Source: Sphingorhabdus sp. Alg231-15 (GTDB lineage Bacteria > Pseudomonadota > Alphaproteobacteria > Sphingomonadales > Sphingomonadaceae). From it: a DNA stretch of 64,000 nt. Below, one piece after another: positions 45,250 to 53,039 of this stretch (positions are counted from its first letter, which is position 1; every line of letters begins with the position of its first letter). The stretch spans positions 930,001 to 994,000 of the forward strand of contig NZ_LT703001.1 of assembly GCF_900149705.1 (NCBI RefSeq). The letters are read 5' to 3'. The translations under genes were made by a program, and so were the position numbers. The notes beneath the pieces were generated by a model. It worked only from the letters and a program-made list of their open reading frames with translations. It searched no databases and had not been told where the DNA came from.

Positions 45250-46338
45250 ATGAACTTTTTCCCATCACGAACACTCGCTTTCTACATGGCGAAAATGCTG
45301 ACACTTCGGACTCTGGCGGTCCTGGCATTGCTCGTGCTGGTTTTGCAGGCTTTGGACCTGCTCGGTGAAAGTGGCCGTATCCTGGCGCAGGAAGGCAATG
45401 GGCAAGGCGAGCTTTGGACCTATGTCACCTTGCGCGCACCACAGCTGGTTGCGCGATTCCTGCCCTTTGCGGTTCTGTTAGGCACGATTGTCACAGCGGC
45501 AACGCTAAACCAGAATAGCGAAGTTATTTCGATGAAAGCAGGCGGCCTTTCTGCGCATCAGATTCTTGCTCCCTTGATCATAACAAGCATGTTCGTGGCT
45601 ATCATATCCTTTCTGTTTAACGAGACGGTCGTCGCCCCTGCGACTGCCAGATTGTCGGCCTGGGAAAAGGTGGAATATGGGCCGATTCCTGCGGCCAGCA
45701 ATGTGCGGACCAATGTTTGGGTTCGCGATGGCAGTAATCTGGTCAACGCAAAGACAGTAATCGGGCGCGGCACCGACGTGGTCCTGCGAGATATCACCAT
45801 ATATGACCGGTCAAGCAACGGCCTACGTAGTCTGATGGAAGGCAAGGAAGCAACGTTCACAGGATCATCCTGGATGATGACCGGCGTTACCCAATTTAAC
45901 GTCCTGACCGGCACAGAAGAACAAAAAGACAGTATGATTGTCGGCGATACGCTTCGTCCGGATCAATTCACATTGGCCAATGTTAACGCAGCAGGACTGT
46001 CCTTTTGGCAACTCAGATCCGCTATTGCCGAACTGAAGGAAGCCGGACGGCCAACCATGGGGCTTGAAGCCAGTTTCTGGCATAAGATTTCAGGCCCGTT
46101 ATCTGCGGTACTCATGCCGCTATTGGGCGCCGTTGCCGCCTTTGGTCTGGCGCGGTCAGGACAGTTATTCGTCCGCGCTGTTCTTGGCATGGCACTTGGC
46201 TTTGCCTATTTTGTCGCGGATAATTTTTCGCTAGCTATGGGAACAATCGGGGCTTACCCGCCGATTTTAGCCGCATGGGCACCGTTTTTCCTGTTTTTCC
46301 TGATCGGCGAAACCGTGCTTATCCGGACAGAGGAATAG
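45250..46338 (+). CDS. lptG: LptF/LptG-family permease (LptG)
   Basis: A permease of 362 residues, the second half of the LptFG channel. N-terminal spans (LRTLAVLALLVLVLQALDLLGE), a coupling-helix region, a periplasmic jellyroll (DGSNLVNAKTVIGRGTDVVLRDITIYDR...) and C-terminal spans with KISGPLSAVLMPLLGAVAAFGLARSGQ. It should pair with the LptF protein encoded just upstream; lptB, lptC and lptA are not in this window. It converges with the desaturase gene, two bases apart. Confidence 0.92.
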   Translation: MNFFPSRTLAFYMAKMLTLRTLAVLALLVLVLQALDLLGESGRILAQEGNGQGELWTYVTLRAPQLVARFLPFAVLLGTIVTAATLNQNSEVISMKAGGLSAHQILAPLIITSMFVAIISFLFNETVVAPATARLSAWEKVEYGPIPAASNVRTNVWVRDGSNLVNAKTVIGRGTDVVLRDITIYDRSSNGLRSLMEGKEATFTGSSWMMTGVTQFNVLTGTEEQKDSMIVGDTLRPDQFTLANVNAAGLSFWQLRSAIAELKEAGRPTMGLEASFWHKISGPLSAVLMPLLGAVAAFGLARSGQLFVRAVLGMALGFAYFVADNFSLAMGTIGAYPPILAAWAPFFLFFLIGETVLIRTEE

Positions 46339-46340
46339 CG

Positions 46341-47435
46341 TTAGCTCGCTTTGTCAGGTTGGCCAGAAGCCGCATGGCCAGAGCTGCCTCGCACCAGTCC
46401 GGCAACCAAACCCCAAAGCCCTTCGTGATTGGCACGGTAATAAGTCGACTCTTTTGGCAATGCCTCGGCGATGCGGCGGTGCGCCTCGCCAAGTCCGTGA
46501 TACGGAACGCCGGGCAACAAATGATGCAAGGCATGATAACGCAAGCCTACTGGAGCCCAGAGCGCTGGGAGCAGAGCAGGTGGCGGTACGTTGACACTGT
46601 CAAGATACTGCTCGGTCACGCTCATAACCTCGCCGTCATTTTCCCACAAATGTGCCACCAGAGTTCTGATCTGATTGAGCACAACCGAACCGGCAGCGAT
46701 CGCAACTACGATCAGAAACGCTTTCATTGGCAAAAACCCGGTTGCCACAGCCGTTAGCAACGCAATTGCCCAGATGCTTGCTGCAATTTCCTGCACATAC
46801 CATTGTTTCTTGAACTCACCTTCAGGCGGACGCCGACGAAATTCGGGATTGATAATCAAACCGGAATAGCGCTCCACCACCAGCTTTCTCAACGGAGGAA
46901 TTAGCGCAGAAAGCGGAGCCAGTAACGCATAGCGGATAAACAATCCAATCGGCGCCAGAGCGGAAACCAGGACAAAAAGCGGAACGGTATAAGGCTTCAT
47001 CAAAGCCAATGGCAGATATTCAGGGTCTTCCGCCGTTCCATAGCGCGTACGCGCATGATGGAGATTGTGGATTCCTTCATACATGAAAGATGGCAGCAAC
47101 AATGGAATACCGACAAGCGCGTTCCATGCGAAGCGAAATCCCGGAAGTGATCCGCGACGTATGTGGGTCAGTTCATGGATGAAACTCCCCGCACGATAGA
47201 GTGCAAGCACTGAGATAACTCCGGACAACACCGCCAGAATGATATCATCAACCATGATCGCTGCGATCATTGCACCATATCCAATTACGGCAGAAGCAGC
47301 GAGATCCGACCAGTAGATCATCGGACGAACGGCATTAAGATCACGCGTGACTTTGGCAGCCGTGCGGATCAATTCGTTATCATCAAAAGCCGCCGCTTTT
47401 GCGGTATCGGTCGCCTGAGGAAGGGAATGTTTCAT
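46341..47435 (-). CDS. Membrane fatty acid desaturase
   Basis: An integral membrane di-iron enzyme of 364 residues. Three histidine boxes are present: HELTH, HNLHH (in EGIHNLHHARTR) and HALHH (in RYHALHHLLPG), separated by membrane spans. It introduces a double bond or hydroxyl into acyl chains of membrane lipids. It sits between lptG and the N-acyltransferase-like gene, in a region rich in lipid genes, so a sphingolipid or ceramide substrate is possible (sphingolipid desaturases share this fold), but ordinary fatty acids are equally likely. Confidence 0.9.
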   Translation of the reverse strand: MKHSLPQATDTAKAAAFDDNELIRTAAKVTRDLNAVRPMIYWSDLAASAVIGYGAMIAAIMVDDIILAVLSGVISVLALYRAGSFIHELTHIRRGSLPGFRFAWNALVGIPLLLPSFMYEGIHNLHHARTRYGTAEDPEYLPLALMKPYTVPLFVLVSALAPIGLFIRYALLAPLSALIPPLRKLVVERYSGLIINPEFRRRPPEGEFKKQWYVQEIAASIWAIALLTAVATGFLPMKAFLIVVAIAAGSVVLNQIRTLVAHLWENDGEVMSVTEQYLDSVNVPPPALLPALWAPVGLRYHALHHLLPGVPYHGLGEAHRRIAEALPKESTYYRANHEGLWGLVAGLVRGSSGHAASGQPDKAS

Positions 47436-47625
47436 AATATCCTGTCTTCGTGTTCTGGTGCCTACAGCAACACATCATGGCGAGATGATGGCATTGCTAT
47501 GGTTTCTTAAGCTACCTCGCGCCATTACAATGGCCGTTTCAAGCGCTTGACATACTAGCCTAATTAGCGCCACAGCTTGGCAAAGCTAAGTGCAATTCAA
47601 TGCTTAAAAGGTGCAATAAACTGTA

Positions 47626-48780
47626 GTGTCCTCGCATATAGTCATTCAACCCGTCACGACCAAGGCCCAACTCAAGAGCTTTGTTGAACTGGCCTATCGT
47701 TTAAACGCGGATGATCCGCATTGGGTACCGCCGCTAAAATCCGAAGTTTATGCGCTGCTCAGCCCCAAGAAAAACCCGTTTTTTGAGCATGCGACGGTTC
47801 AGCTTTTCCTTGCCGAACAGGGCGGGGAAATCGTTGGCAGAATTAGCGCGCATATCGATCATTTGGCGCTGGAACAACCTGTTGAACAGGGTTTTGGCCC
47901 CGGTACCGGTAGCTGGGGTTTGCTCGAGGCGGAAAACGGAGAGGCTACAGGAGCGCTGATCGAAGCAGCTGAGGCATGGCTGAAAGAGCAAGGTATGCAT
48001 CGCATAATCGCGCCGATAAGCCTGTCAGTATGGGATGAACCGGGCCTGCTCACTACCGGACATGATCATAGCCCAACCGTGATGATGGGACATCACAAGC
48101 CGGAATATCGGGGCTGGATTGAAAGTAGCGGTTATGAGAGCGCAAAAAAGCTTATCACTTATGATTTGCCCATCTTAGAAGATTTTCCGCCGCTGATTGA
48201 ACGAATTGTGAAATCGGGAGAACGCAGCAGCAAGCTGAAACTCCGCAAAGTCGATAAATCACATTTTGACCGTGACGCAAAAATCATCATGGATATCTTA
48301 AATGATGCATGGTCGGACAATTGGGGATTTGTTCCAATGACAGATCATGAGATTGACCATGTCGGCGTCAAATTAAAGCCGATTGTATATGAAGAGCTAA
48401 TCATGATTGCGGAACTGGAAGGAAAACCGGTGGCCTTCATGATGTCCCTGCCCGATCTCAATGATCGAACGAAAAAAATGAAGGGCAGTTTGCTGCCGTT
48501 TAACTGGATTAAGCTCCTTTGGTGGCTAAAATTTCCAACATCTCCGACCATGCGTGTACCGCTAATGGGGGTCGTCAAGGAATTGCAAAACAGTCGGATG
48601 GCCAGTCAGATGGCATTTATGATGATCGAATATATCCGCCGCGAAGCTGTTGCAAAATATGGCGCAACCCGCGGAGAACTGGGCTGGGTATTGGATGATA
48701 ACCAAGGAATGATAGCGATTGCTGACGCCATCGAGTCCAAGATTAATCGGGTTTATACGCTATATGAAAAAGCGATCTGA
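47626..48780 (+). CDS. GNAT-like N-acyltransferase (bacterial ceramide synthase candidate)
   Basis: A protein of 384 residues. It starts (GTG) with IQPVTTKAQLKSFVELAYRLNADDPHWVPPL and KNPFFEHATVQLFLAEQGGEIVGRISA, the entry to an acyl-CoA N-acyltransferase (GNAT) fold. A second GNAT-like half has LNDAWSDNWGFVPMTDHEIDHVG and ELGWVLDDNQGM. Related proteins are often annotated simply as acetyltransferases. As I recall, the bacterial ceramide synthase of Caulobacter belongs to an acyltransferase family of this kind. With SPT, ACP, lipid kinase and desaturase nearby this is the best candidate in the window for N-acylation of the sphingoid base, but it is unproved. Confidence 0.6.
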   Translation: MSSHIVIQPVTTKAQLKSFVELAYRLNADDPHWVPPLKSEVYALLSPKKNPFFEHATVQLFLAEQGGEIVGRISAHIDHLALEQPVEQGFGPGTGSWGLLEAENGEATGALIEAAEAWLKEQGMHRIIAPISLSVWDEPGLLTTGHDHSPTVMMGHHKPEYRGWIESSGYESAKKLITYDLPILEDFPPLIERIVKSGERSSKLKLRKVDKSHFDRDAKIIMDILNDAWSDNWGFVPMTDHEIDHVGVKLKPIVYEELIMIAELEGKPVAFMMSLPDLNDRTKKMKGSLLPFNWIKLLWWLKFPTSPTMRVPLMGVVKELQNSRMASQMAFMMIEYIRREAVAKYGATRGELGWVLDDNQGMIAIADAIESKINRVYTLYEKAI

Positions 48781-48809
48781 GGAGACATATAGTCCCCAGA
48801 CATGCGCTG

Positions 48810-49625
48810 CTAACGGATCTCAACGAAGCGCTGTGCATCCTTTCGCACCAGTGCGTCGATACCATACATCCATAAATCATTATGTCCGCCGCCTTGAACC
48901 GGATGGGATATCTTGGGTTCCTTTGCCGCATCGAACAGTTTTTGTCCCATCGCGAACGGTATGAGCTCGTCATTGGTGCCATGGATCCAGCTTAATGGCA
49001 TATCCACCTGATCAATCCGGTTCAGCGAGCGATAGCGGTCCTTGGTCAACAGTTTGGCCGGTAAAATCGGAAATTGCCGCTGCGCCATGTCATCCATGCC
49101 CGTATAGGCCGCTTCCAGGATCAAACCGGCTGCCTCGTTGCGGGATGCCAACCATGTTGCAACCCCCGTACCCAGAGACTGGGCTGCAATCACAATTTTT
49201 TCAGCGCTATGGCCATTGATGATCAACCAATCATAATGGGCCTGTGCTGCAGCATAAAAGGCGTCTTCACTAGGCGCTCCTGGATTTCCGCCATAGCCTG
49301 GATAGCCAACCGCAAGCACCCCTGCACCATCTTGCGCCAGAGCCTGGTAAATCGGCAACCGCAACGCCGGCGAACCCGCATTGCCATGAAAATGAAGAAT
49401 AACAGGTTTCGTTTGATCGGTCGGTGCACGCCAAAAGGACAGCAGCTCGCCCGACCCTTTCACCGCTATATTCACTGCGCTAAAATCTGCGTCTTTCAGT
49501 TCCATTTCGGTCAGAACCGTTTGATCAGGGAAATAAAGCAGGCTGCGCTGAAAGCTGTAAGCCAAAGCAACAATTACCAAATAAAGCCCCGCAGATATGG
49601 CCAAGCTCCCGAGCATGGCACGCAT
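48810..49625 (-). CDS. Alpha/beta hydrolase, membrane-anchored (BEM46/ABHD-like)
   Basis: A protein of 271 residues with an N-terminal membrane anchor (LAISAGLYLVIVALAYSFQR). The hydrolase domain has LHFHGNAGSPA (oxyanion), AQSLGTGVATWLA (nucleophile elbow, SLG), a later Asp in HGTNDELIPF and His in GGHNDLW. It resembles the BEM46/ABHD13 group, whose substrates may be lipids or peptides. The start overlaps the xthA stop by one base (TGATG), so it is coupled to xthA and erpA. Confidence 0.85.
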   Translation of the reverse strand: MRAMLGSLAISAGLYLVIVALAYSFQRSLLYFPDQTVLTEMELKDADFSAVNIAVKGSGELLSFWRAPTDQTKPVILHFHGNAGSPALRLPIYQALAQDGAGVLAVGYPGYGGNPGAPSEDAFYAAAQAHYDWLIINGHSAEKIVIAAQSLGTGVATWLASRNEAAGLILEAAYTGMDDMAQRQFPILPAKLLTKDRYRSLNRIDQVDMPLSWIHGTNDELIPFAMGQKLFDAAKEPKISHPVQGGGHNDLWMYGIDALVRKDAQRFVEIR

Positions 49626-50410
49626 CAGATATCGAGTTCAATCCATGTTGGTGCATGGTCGCTGGCTTTTTCCCGCCCACGGTGGTCCTTATCGACACCG
49701 CAATGGCTAAGCCGGTCAGCGGCAAGTGGACTCAGCAGCAGATGATCGATCCGGAAACCCTGATCGCGCTGCCAACCACCGCTGCGATAATCCCAATAAG
49801 TCCAGATCTTGCCTGCGGGATAGGTCACGCCCAGCGCATCGGTCCAGCCATCATTGATTATGCGCTGATAAGCTTGCCGACTTTCCGGCTGCATCAGTGC
49901 GTCATTTTCCATCGCTTTGACCGAGAACACATCATTATCGCGCGGAATAACATTATAATCGCCGGCCAGAACTGCTGGAATTTCCTCCTGCCAGATTTCA
50001 GCGGCCCGGTTGCGTAGGCGCTTCATCCAACGCAATTTGAAGTCAAATTTTGGACCTGGCTGCGGATTGCCATTAGGGAGATAGATACTCGCCACCCGAA
50101 CAGAAGTCCCATCCGTACTCTTCACATTGGCTTCAAGATAACGGCTGTGTTCGTCTTCAGGCTCACCATCGAGACCGCGCTTTGTCTCTTCCGGTTGCTG
50201 GTCTCGGGTTAGAATGGCCACCCCATTAAAGCTCTTTTGCCCGTGCCAGATCGCTCCATAGCCGATCTTTTCAAATTCAGCTGCCGGAAAGCCTTCATCC
50301 TGGCTTTTGATTTCCTGCAGACATGCGACATCGGGTTTGGTCTCTTCAAGCCATTCCAATAGACGCGGCAGGCGCGCCTTTATGCCATTAATGTTGAAAC
50401 TCGCTATTCT
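49625..50410 (-). CDS. xthA: Exodeoxyribonuclease III
   Basis: An AP endonuclease / 3'-exonuclease of 261 residues acting in base-excision repair. The GTG at 50410 gives the normal N-terminus RIASFNINGIKARL; a longer in-frame start would overlap erpA. Catalytic landmarks are CLQEIKSQ (metal-binding Glu), AGDYNVIPRDNDV (Asp and Asn) and the terminal KASDHAPTWIEL (Asp-His). It lies 14 bases after erpA. Confidence 0.93.
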   Translation of the reverse strand, partial: RIASFNINGIKARLPRLLEWLEETKPDVACLQEIKSQDEGFPAAEFEKIGYGAIWHGQKSFNGVAILTRDQQPEETKRGLDGEPEDEHSRYLEANVKSTDGTSVRVASIYLPNGNPQPGPKFDFKLRWMKRLRNRAAEIWQEEIPAVLAGDYNVIPRDNDVFSVKAMENDALMQPESRQAYQRIINDGWTDALGVTYPAGKIWTYWDYRSGGWQRDQGFRIDHLLLSPLAADRLSHCGVDKDHRGREKASDHAPTWIELDI

Positions 50411-50424
50411 CACTGCTGTGGCGA

Positions 50425-50778
50425 TCAGACAGAGAAGCTGGAACCGCAACCACAGCCGGACGCCGCGTTGGGATTGGTCACTTGAAACGCGCTTCCGCCA
50501 AGCGACTCCACAAAATCGACGGCGCTACCGCGCACCAGATCCAAACTGATCTCATCAACCACCAAAGTCACTCCAGATTCGTTGACCGCAATATCATCGG
50601 ACTCAATCTCTTCGGCCAGGCCAAAGCGATACTGAAACCCTGAACATCCGCCACCTTCAACCGCCAAGCGCAAGATTGCCGGCTTTTCCTGCTTTTCAGC
50701 AATAGCCGCCACACGTTTCGCAGCATTAGGCGTCAGAATGATATCCTGTTCGGATTTTTGATCGGCTGTCTGGGTCAT
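50425..50778 (-). CDS. erpA: Iron-sulfur cluster insertion protein ErpA
   Basis: An A-type Fe-S carrier of 117 residues, delivering clusters to apoproteins. The three cluster cysteines are in GGCSGFQYRFGL and in the C-terminal SGCGCGSSF. Of the two in-frame ATGs two codons apart, the second (50778) was chosen; ribosome binding site weak for both. First gene of the erpA-xthA-hydrolase operon. Upstream are a 160-bp spacer and the terminator of the M23 peptidase gene. Confidence 0.93.
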   Translation of the reverse strand: MTQTADQKSEQDIILTPNAAKRVAAIAEKQEKPAILRLAVEGGGCSGFQYRFGLAEEIESDDIAVNESGVTLVVDEISLDLVRGSAVDFVESLGGSAFQVTNPNAASGCGCGSSFSV

Positions 50779-50856
50779 GAGCATAAGATAGGGATTGTAC
50801 TGCAGAGTGTCAAAAGAAGCTGCGAGAAAATTGGCCGCAAATGTAAGTCAGGCAAT

Positions 50857-50897
50857 AAAAAGGGCCGGTAAGCGTTTCAGCGTCACCAGCCCTTTTA
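50857..50897 (-). terminator. Intrinsic terminator after the M23 peptidase gene
   Basis: On the minus strand AAAAGGGC-T-GGT pairs with ACC-G-GCCCTTTTT around a 15-base loop, followed by T-rich sequence. It lies about 40 bases beyond the peptidase stop at 50939 and separates it from erpA. Confidence 0.7.
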
Positions 50898-50938
50898 AAG
50901 CACCCTCTCCCAAAGGTGTTTCGGAATATCAGCTTAGC

Positions 50939-51646
50939 CTATTCAGCCGGTCCACCAAGAGCAACGCCGGGTGTTGCTTTTTGCGCCAGCAGAAAATCGT
51001 TGGATTGCATGAATGGAACCGGGTTTACCGCTTCGCCAGCAATGCGCACTTCATAGTGAAGATGGCTTCCCGTCGAACGGCCGGTCGAGCCCATGAATCC
51101 TATCAAATCGCCGCTTTTGACGCGTGCGTTGGCTTTGACATTAAGGCGGGACATATGTCCGTAACGGGTCTGGATCTCGTTACCGTGATTGATTTCAATA
51201 TAATTGCCATAGCCACGAACCCATTGCGAGCGGCCTACGATACCATCGGCTGTTGCATAAATAGGTGTTCCTACAGGACCGGCCATATCGATACCTTTAT
51301 GGCGAGCGCGGCGGCCTTTGAATGGATCAGACCGAAAACCGTAAGAACTCGTCAATCTATAGGAATCTACTGGCTTGCGGGATGGAATGGTTAGCTTAAC
51401 AGGTGTTTTCTTTCCCTGTCCGGACCATTTGTTGAACAGAAGCCGGAAAGCGGGATCAGCCTCACCCAATACGTTTTCAGAACCGGATGACTTGTTTTTC
51501 AAAACATCGACCGGAAGGCTAGCATCCGCATCCTCTGCTTCGGCAGCCATCGCTGTGGTGGAAAAACTCATTGCTGATCCGAAGATCGCAACTGCTGTGA
51601 TTTTGCTCACAGCTCCTTTATACAAACCTACTACGCTATCGGTCAT
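50939..51646 (-). CDS. M23 family zinc metallopeptidase (LytM type)
   Basis: A peptidoglycan-active or regulatory endopeptidase of 235 residues. The ATG at 51646 gives a signal-anchor (ITAVAIFGSAMSFSTTAMA); a longer TTG start at 51694 is less likely. The LytM domain carries the zinc ligands in RHKGIDMAG (His and Asp) and HLHYEVR (His), with GNYIEINHGNEIQTRYGHMS between. All ligands are present, so it should be active, not an EnvC-type degenerate form. Terminator follows. Confidence 0.9.
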   Translation of the reverse strand: MTDSVVGLYKGAVSKITAVAIFGSAMSFSTTAMAAEAEDADASLPVDVLKNKSSGSENVLGEADPAFRLLFNKWSGQGKKTPVKLTIPSRKPVDSYRLTSSYGFRSDPFKGRRARHKGIDMAGPVGTPIYATADGIVGRSQWVRGYGNYIEINHGNEIQTRYGHMSRLNVKANARVKSGDLIGFMGSTGRSTGSHLHYEVRIAGEAVNPVPFMQSNDFLLAQKATPGVALGGPAE

Positions 51647-51756
51647 AAACTGATCGAGCCCTGCTACTGCGAACCGAAGAACAACTCGGTTCAAAAATTT
51701 TGACAGAAATTCTGCCCCCGTTCTGTATGAGCTAGAAGTAGGTTTATTTTGGTTAA

Positions 51757-52566
51757 TTATTCAATACCAAGATAATATTCCTGAGTTAAACCGGCTGCAT
51801 GGCGGGCTGAGTCGTTAAATGGAGGCTTTAACCCGCCTCTAAAGTGAGATTTTACAAGATTTTTCCAGTGGTGATGGGGGTCTGTTTTTTCCCTTTCACA
51901 GTAATATTCGAACCATTTCGTGCCGAAAAACACGTGATTTATCTCGTCATGATAGATACGGTTCAGCACCTTCGCCGTGAGCATATCACCCTGAGCCTTG
52001 AAGCGCTCAACCGTATCAAGTGTGATATCCAGCCCCCGTGCTTCAAGTACCATCGGGACAATCGCCAGCCTCGCAGAGGCATTGTAGGCCGTCTCTTTTG
52101 CAGTATCCCAAAGGCCGTCATGAGCTGGCAGATCGCCATAAAAACTGCCCATTTCCCGCAGCCTACGATCCAAAAGCACGAAATGCATCGCTTCTTCGGC
52201 TCCAACACGGAACCAGTCGTCGGCAAATTCAGCTGGAAACTCGGCTCCAAATCGCCCGATCATATCGAAAGCCAGGTCGATTGCGACAAATTCAATATGG
52301 GCCAAGGCGTGGATTAACGCGATACGTTTCGTCACCGATGTCCCTTTGCCTCGCCGGGGCATCTGACCAGGTCGAAGGAGTTCAGGCCGACTAGGTCGGG
52401 CCGGAACATCGGGCATTGAGACGCTAAAATCCTGGTTCAACCTACCCTTGCGCCATTCTCTGGCAGCTTGCCGCGCCGCCATGACCTTCGCCGCAGGATC
52501 GGAGGTCATAAGAACCCGCCTTACTGCATCGCCCGCCGACGGCTTCATGGTTGTAGCAATGTTCAA
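51757..52566 (-). CDS. DUF455 family ferritin-like protein
   Basis: A helical di-iron-type protein of 269 residues. Putative metal ligands are in LAHIEFVAIDL, GAEEAMHF and HDEINHV, spaced as in ferritin-like four-helix bundles. Members occur beside tRNA-modification genes; relation to MiaE-type tRNA hydroxylases is suspected but unproved. It starts 11 bases after the bcp stop and is the last gene of the tgt-glnE-bcp-DUF455 run. Confidence 0.87.
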   Translation of the reverse strand: MNIATTMKPSAGDAVRRVLMTSDPAAKVMAARQAAREWRKGRLNQDFSVSMPDVPARPSRPELLRPGQMPRRGKGTSVTKRIALIHALAHIEFVAIDLAFDMIGRFGAEFPAEFADDWFRVGAEEAMHFVLLDRRLREMGSFYGDLPAHDGLWDTAKETAYNASARLAIVPMVLEARGLDITLDTVERFKAQGDMLTAKVLNRIYHDEINHVFFGTKWFEYYCEREKTDPHHHWKNLVKSHFRGGLKPPFNDSARHAAGLTQEYYLGIE

Positions 52567-52577
52567 AGCCAGAACCC

Positions 52578-53039
52578 TTAAGCAGCCTGCACCGCAGCGA
52601 GCACCTCTTCAGCATGCCCTTTGACCTTTACTTTTGGCCAAGACTGCAAAACCTTTCCGTCCGGCCCAATCAGAAAGGTTGAACGAATGATGCCCATATA
52701 GGTTTTGCCGTACATTTTCTTTTCCGCCCAGACGCCGATCTTCTCTAGAAAAACAGTGCTTTCATCCGAAGCAATATCGACCGTCAGCTCTTGTTTGTTG
52801 ATAAAATTCTGCTGACGCTTTGGGCTGTCTGCGGACATGCCCAGCACTGCAGCACCAGCTTTTTCGAACTCCGGCAACAAAGCAGAAAAGTCTTTGGACT
52901 CCGTCGTGCATCCCGGTGTGCTCGCCTTGGGATAGAAAAACAGCACCAGCTTCTTGCCATGATAGTCGGAAAGTTTCACCGAGCCGCCATCGGGTGCAGT
53001 CAAATCCATATCCGGCATCTGCTCACCAACTTCTATCAT
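52578..53039 (-). CDS. bcp: Peroxiredoxin, BCP type (single cysteine)
   Basis: A thiol peroxidase of 153 residues that reduces hydroperoxides. The peroxidatic Cys is in STPGCTTESKDF. Most BCP proteins have a resolving Cys five residues later (C-x4-C); here that position is Lys and the protein has no other Cys, so it must be resolved by an external thiol. Start overlaps the glnE stop by four bases. Confidence 0.92.
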   Translation of the reverse strand: MIEVGEQMPDMDLTAPDGGSVKLSDYHGKKLVLFFYPKASTPGCTTESKDFSALLPEFEKAGAAVLGMSADSPKRQQNFINKQELTVDIASDESTVFLEKIGVWAEKKMYGKTYMGIIRSTFLIGPDGKVLQSWPKVKVKGHAEEVLAAVQAA

